A DNA stretch of 34,864 nt from positions 1 through 34,864 of the forward strand of contig DASXEJ010000340.1 in NCBI GenBank assembly GCA_036490175.1. Direction: 5' to 3'. Source of the DNA: Pirellulales bacterium. GTDB lineage: Bacteria > Planctomycetota > Planctomycetia > Pirellulales > JACPPG01. The notes under the pieces were generated by a model that was not told the DNA's origin, did no database searches, and saw only the letters and a program-made list of their open reading frames with translations. Positions 33,256 to 34,864 of the stretch are shown here, piece by piece. How positions within the stretch are numbered: position 1 is the stretch's first letter; each line of letters starts with the position of its first letter. The translations under genes and the position numbers were made by a program.

Positions 33256-33290
33256 TAATCGTATCATTTCGGGATTAATCGTGACATTTC
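33256..33290 (+). repeat. Direct repeat, 20-bp period
   Basis: TAATCGTATCATTTC (33256-33270) and TAATCGTGACATTTC (33276-33290) match at 13 of 15 positions, spaced 20 bases start to start, about two helical turns. Iteron- or operator-like. Confidence 0.6.
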
Positions 33291-33480
33291 CGCAGTGACG
33301 AGGAAATTTCACCACCCCTCTTGGAGCGTCGATACTGATTCCCGTCGGTGCAATTACAGATTATCATCTGACACGCAGCGGTTGGACTGGGAATTCGAGA
33401 TCGCTCTTCTTATCCCACCTATGAGTCTGCAGAATAAGCAGGATAGCGCGATCGTCGCACGCAGAAACGGAGGTGCAACC

Positions 33481-34800
33481 ATGGCAGCACATCTTTCATT
33501 GAGATTACCTTGGCATGACCGGGGGTGGGACGGAAACGTCTGTGACAACCCGGTGGCCAACGTGTATTGCTCAGGCGAGTACGGCCTTAAGGCTCATGGG
33601 ATTCGTGAAAATAAGGTGGATTCAGAAGAAGATGCGATCAAAGGCCAACCAGTCGAGGCACTGCGCGAGAAGGCCTATCATCCTCCCTGTCTGCGAACGA
33701 TCCAAACTTTCGGCGGGAGGAAGACCCTGAAGTTTCTGCACGAGCCAAAGGAGTTTTTGCACACTGATAGGGTTCAGATAACACCAGTCAAGGACGAAAT
33801 CCCACGCTGCTGTTCGGGGACATGGCCTTATGACGGGGTGTTCCGGCGCGCAAAAGATGCACCGGACGAGACTCCGGATGAATTTCTTGAGCGTTATGAT
33901 CCGCAGGAGGCAGTCAAGAACATCAAGGAGATCTTCGCGGCGTTGAAGGTCGGTAAATCACTGGCGTTTTACTACCTGAATTACGATAATCCGCTCAACT
34001 CTGAGCGTCGAAAATACGTACTCGTTGGGGCAGCGGAGATCGATGCCGTTTCATCTCAGCTTGAATGGGACGAGATTGATGCTGAAAGAGACCGGATCTA
34101 TGGCCGGATGGTTTGGAACCGGTTCATATCGAATGGGTACGGTGATGGTCGCGGCGCGCGTATCCCGTACGATCTTTATCTAAGGCACGGCTTTGATCCT
34201 GCTGAAGTGTTGATCGAAATCCCCGATGAGATGTCGCAGCATTTCAAGTACGTCTGCCGAAGTTTTACGGACGACGAAGCGGCCATGTTGCTGCGGGAGC
34301 TCTGGGCAGCGCTGGAGCGTGGAAGAGATGGGGCGACGGTCCCGTGGGAGTGGAACCGACAGATCGAATGGATAAATACCGCGATCGATCGCGTTCTAAA
34401 GGACCGCGGCGCATTTCCGGGGTTAGGGGCAGTTCTTGAAGCCTTGAGCTTTAAGAATGCGATTCTGTACGTAGACCAGCAGATCGTCTCAAAGGGCGTG
34501 AAGGACGCCCGATCGCATGTGCTGGAGCGTTTGGCAGACCCGGCAAAGGCCGAGACACCAGGCGCACAAAAGAGCTACCAAGCTGCGGCCAACATGCTCC
34601 GCATTCTACCCCGGGCAGTTCACGAGCTGCTTTTCGATCGGCTCTGTCTTTTCGAACTTTCGCCGGATCAAGTCCGGTTGATTGCAGGCAACGGTTTGTC
34701 GAATGACGACGACCGGCGGGCCACGAGATATTGCAATAAGTTGTGGATAGGAAGTTTTCAGGCGGCATTTACTTGGGGTTTGATTCCATCGATGAATTGA
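33481..34800 (+). CDS. Island cargo protein resembling the N-terminal part of large helicase-type proteins
   Basis: 439 residues from the ATG at 33481, which has GGAGG seven bases before it; the open frame to 33295 adds unconserved residues. It opens with HLSLRLPWHDRGWDGNVC and then NPVANVYC (C21, C30), followed by PPC (C70) and RCC (C110-C111). From memory this HLSIRVPWHDxGWxG plus spaced-Cys pattern, and the later SLAFYYLNYDNPLNSERRKY (about 160-178) with an LVGAAEID strand, belong to the start of proteins of 1000 or more residues that go on to helicase domains. I cannot verify this. Here the chain ends at 439 with no Walker motif. The last 30 residues (from about 405) look random, so a truncation or frameshift is likely; the alternative is a stand-alone domain or a split system whose other half lies past the window. 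Composition looks lower in GC than the chromosome. It is the first cargo gene of the island. Confidence 0.6.
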   Translation: MAAHLSLRLPWHDRGWDGNVCDNPVANVYCSGEYGLKAHGIRENKVDSEEDAIKGQPVEALREKAYHPPCLRTIQTFGGRKTLKFLHEPKEFLHTDRVQITPVKDEIPRCCSGTWPYDGVFRRAKDAPDETPDEFLERYDPQEAVKNIKEIFAALKVGKSLAFYYLNYDNPLNSERRKYVLVGAAEIDAVSSQLEWDEIDAERDRIYGRMVWNRFISNGYGDGRGARIPYDLYLRHGFDPAEVLIEIPDEMSQHFKYVCRSFTDDEAAMLLRELWAALERGRDGATVPWEWNRQIEWINTAIDRVLKDRGAFPGLGAVLEALSFKNAILYVDQQIVSKGVKDARSHVLERLADPAKAETPGAQKSYQAAANMLRILPRAVHELLFDRLCLFELSPDQVRLIAGNGLSNDDDRRATRYCNKLWIGSFQAAFTWGLIPSMN

Positions 34801-34864
34801 ACTCCGGCGATCACGTCGGGTAGCAGTTGTGAGCCGTTCAGCAGCCGCCATCTTTTGGATGCGG

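Larger units (their letters stand above)
33109..33480. other. Divergent island control region
   Basis: 372 bases between the HTH gene and the cargo gene. It holds two overlapping palindromes at 33142-33156 and a direct repeat of period 20 (33256-33290). A GTG-started extension of the cargo frame (33295) was rejected in favour of the ATG at 33481. Confidence 0.6.

Noticed and set aside
33295..33480. GTG-started N-terminal extension of the island cargo gene
   Set aside because: A GGAGG site precedes the ATG at 33481, and the recognisable start of the protein begins there.
1..34864. CRISPR arrays, insertion sequences, rRNA
   Set aside because: No regularly spaced repeats, no transposase and no rRNA sequence were seen on reading both strands.

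Overview
The window looks like a chromosome segment of a high-GC planctomycete, probably class Planctomycetia. This is inferred from the company of families: a TIGR03000-type secreted protein with two copies of its domain, two PEP-CTERM proteins (one a GH5 glycosidase that also carries a dockerin pair), an HTTM membrane protein with an overlapping partner, a Hanks-type kinase, a two-zinc-knuckle protein starting MWCKSC, and a cytochrome b fused to a diheme cytochrome c. No search was run, so the taxon is an inference.

Layout. 1-8119 is read on the minus strand: an edge-truncated accA, a soluble Ser/Thr kinase, a GT4 glycosyltransferase, truA, a polysaccharide-export-like SLBB protein, asd, the HTTM protein and its overlapping partner. 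A bidirectional terminator (8419-8456) separates these from the minus-strand TIGR03000 protein (8542-9558). rodA (9898-11043, plus) is divergent from it. An exported isoaspartyl methyltransferase with an added C-terminal domain (11088-12344, minus) is divergent from a plus-strand run: TIGR03960-like radical SAM protein, HAD phosphatase, ribF, nrnA, a Rieske protein and fused cytochrome b/c (ATGA overlap), and a zinc-ribbon membrane protein. Then come, on minus, a 775-residue spermidine-synthase-like membrane protein, a PEP-CTERM protein and the GH5 enzyme, followed on plus by a three-PAS histidine kinase and a tiny zinc-knuckle protein. About 1.1 kb without a supportable gene leads to tRNA-Leu(UAA).

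From the tRNA to the right edge the content changes: a tyrosine recombinase pointing at the tRNA 3' end, an excisionase-like helix-turn-helix gene 9 bases before it, an intergenic stretch with palindromes and a 20-bp-period direct repeat, and a divergent cargo gene. That cargo resembles only the N-terminal part of very large helicase-type proteins. I read this as the left end of an integrative island whose other end lies outside the window.

Beyond the genes, the main patterns are: (i) a C-rich motif (core CCCCTGCCCTGCCC, G-quadruplex-like on the minus strand) in at least nine copies, always C-rich on the plus strand whatever the gene direction; (ii) a strongly folded stretch after ribF; (iii) a promoter-plus-terminator arrangement upstream of the GH5 gene that could give an RNA of about 80 nt or attenuate a long leader; (iv) a C11 run at the predicted rodA transcription start.
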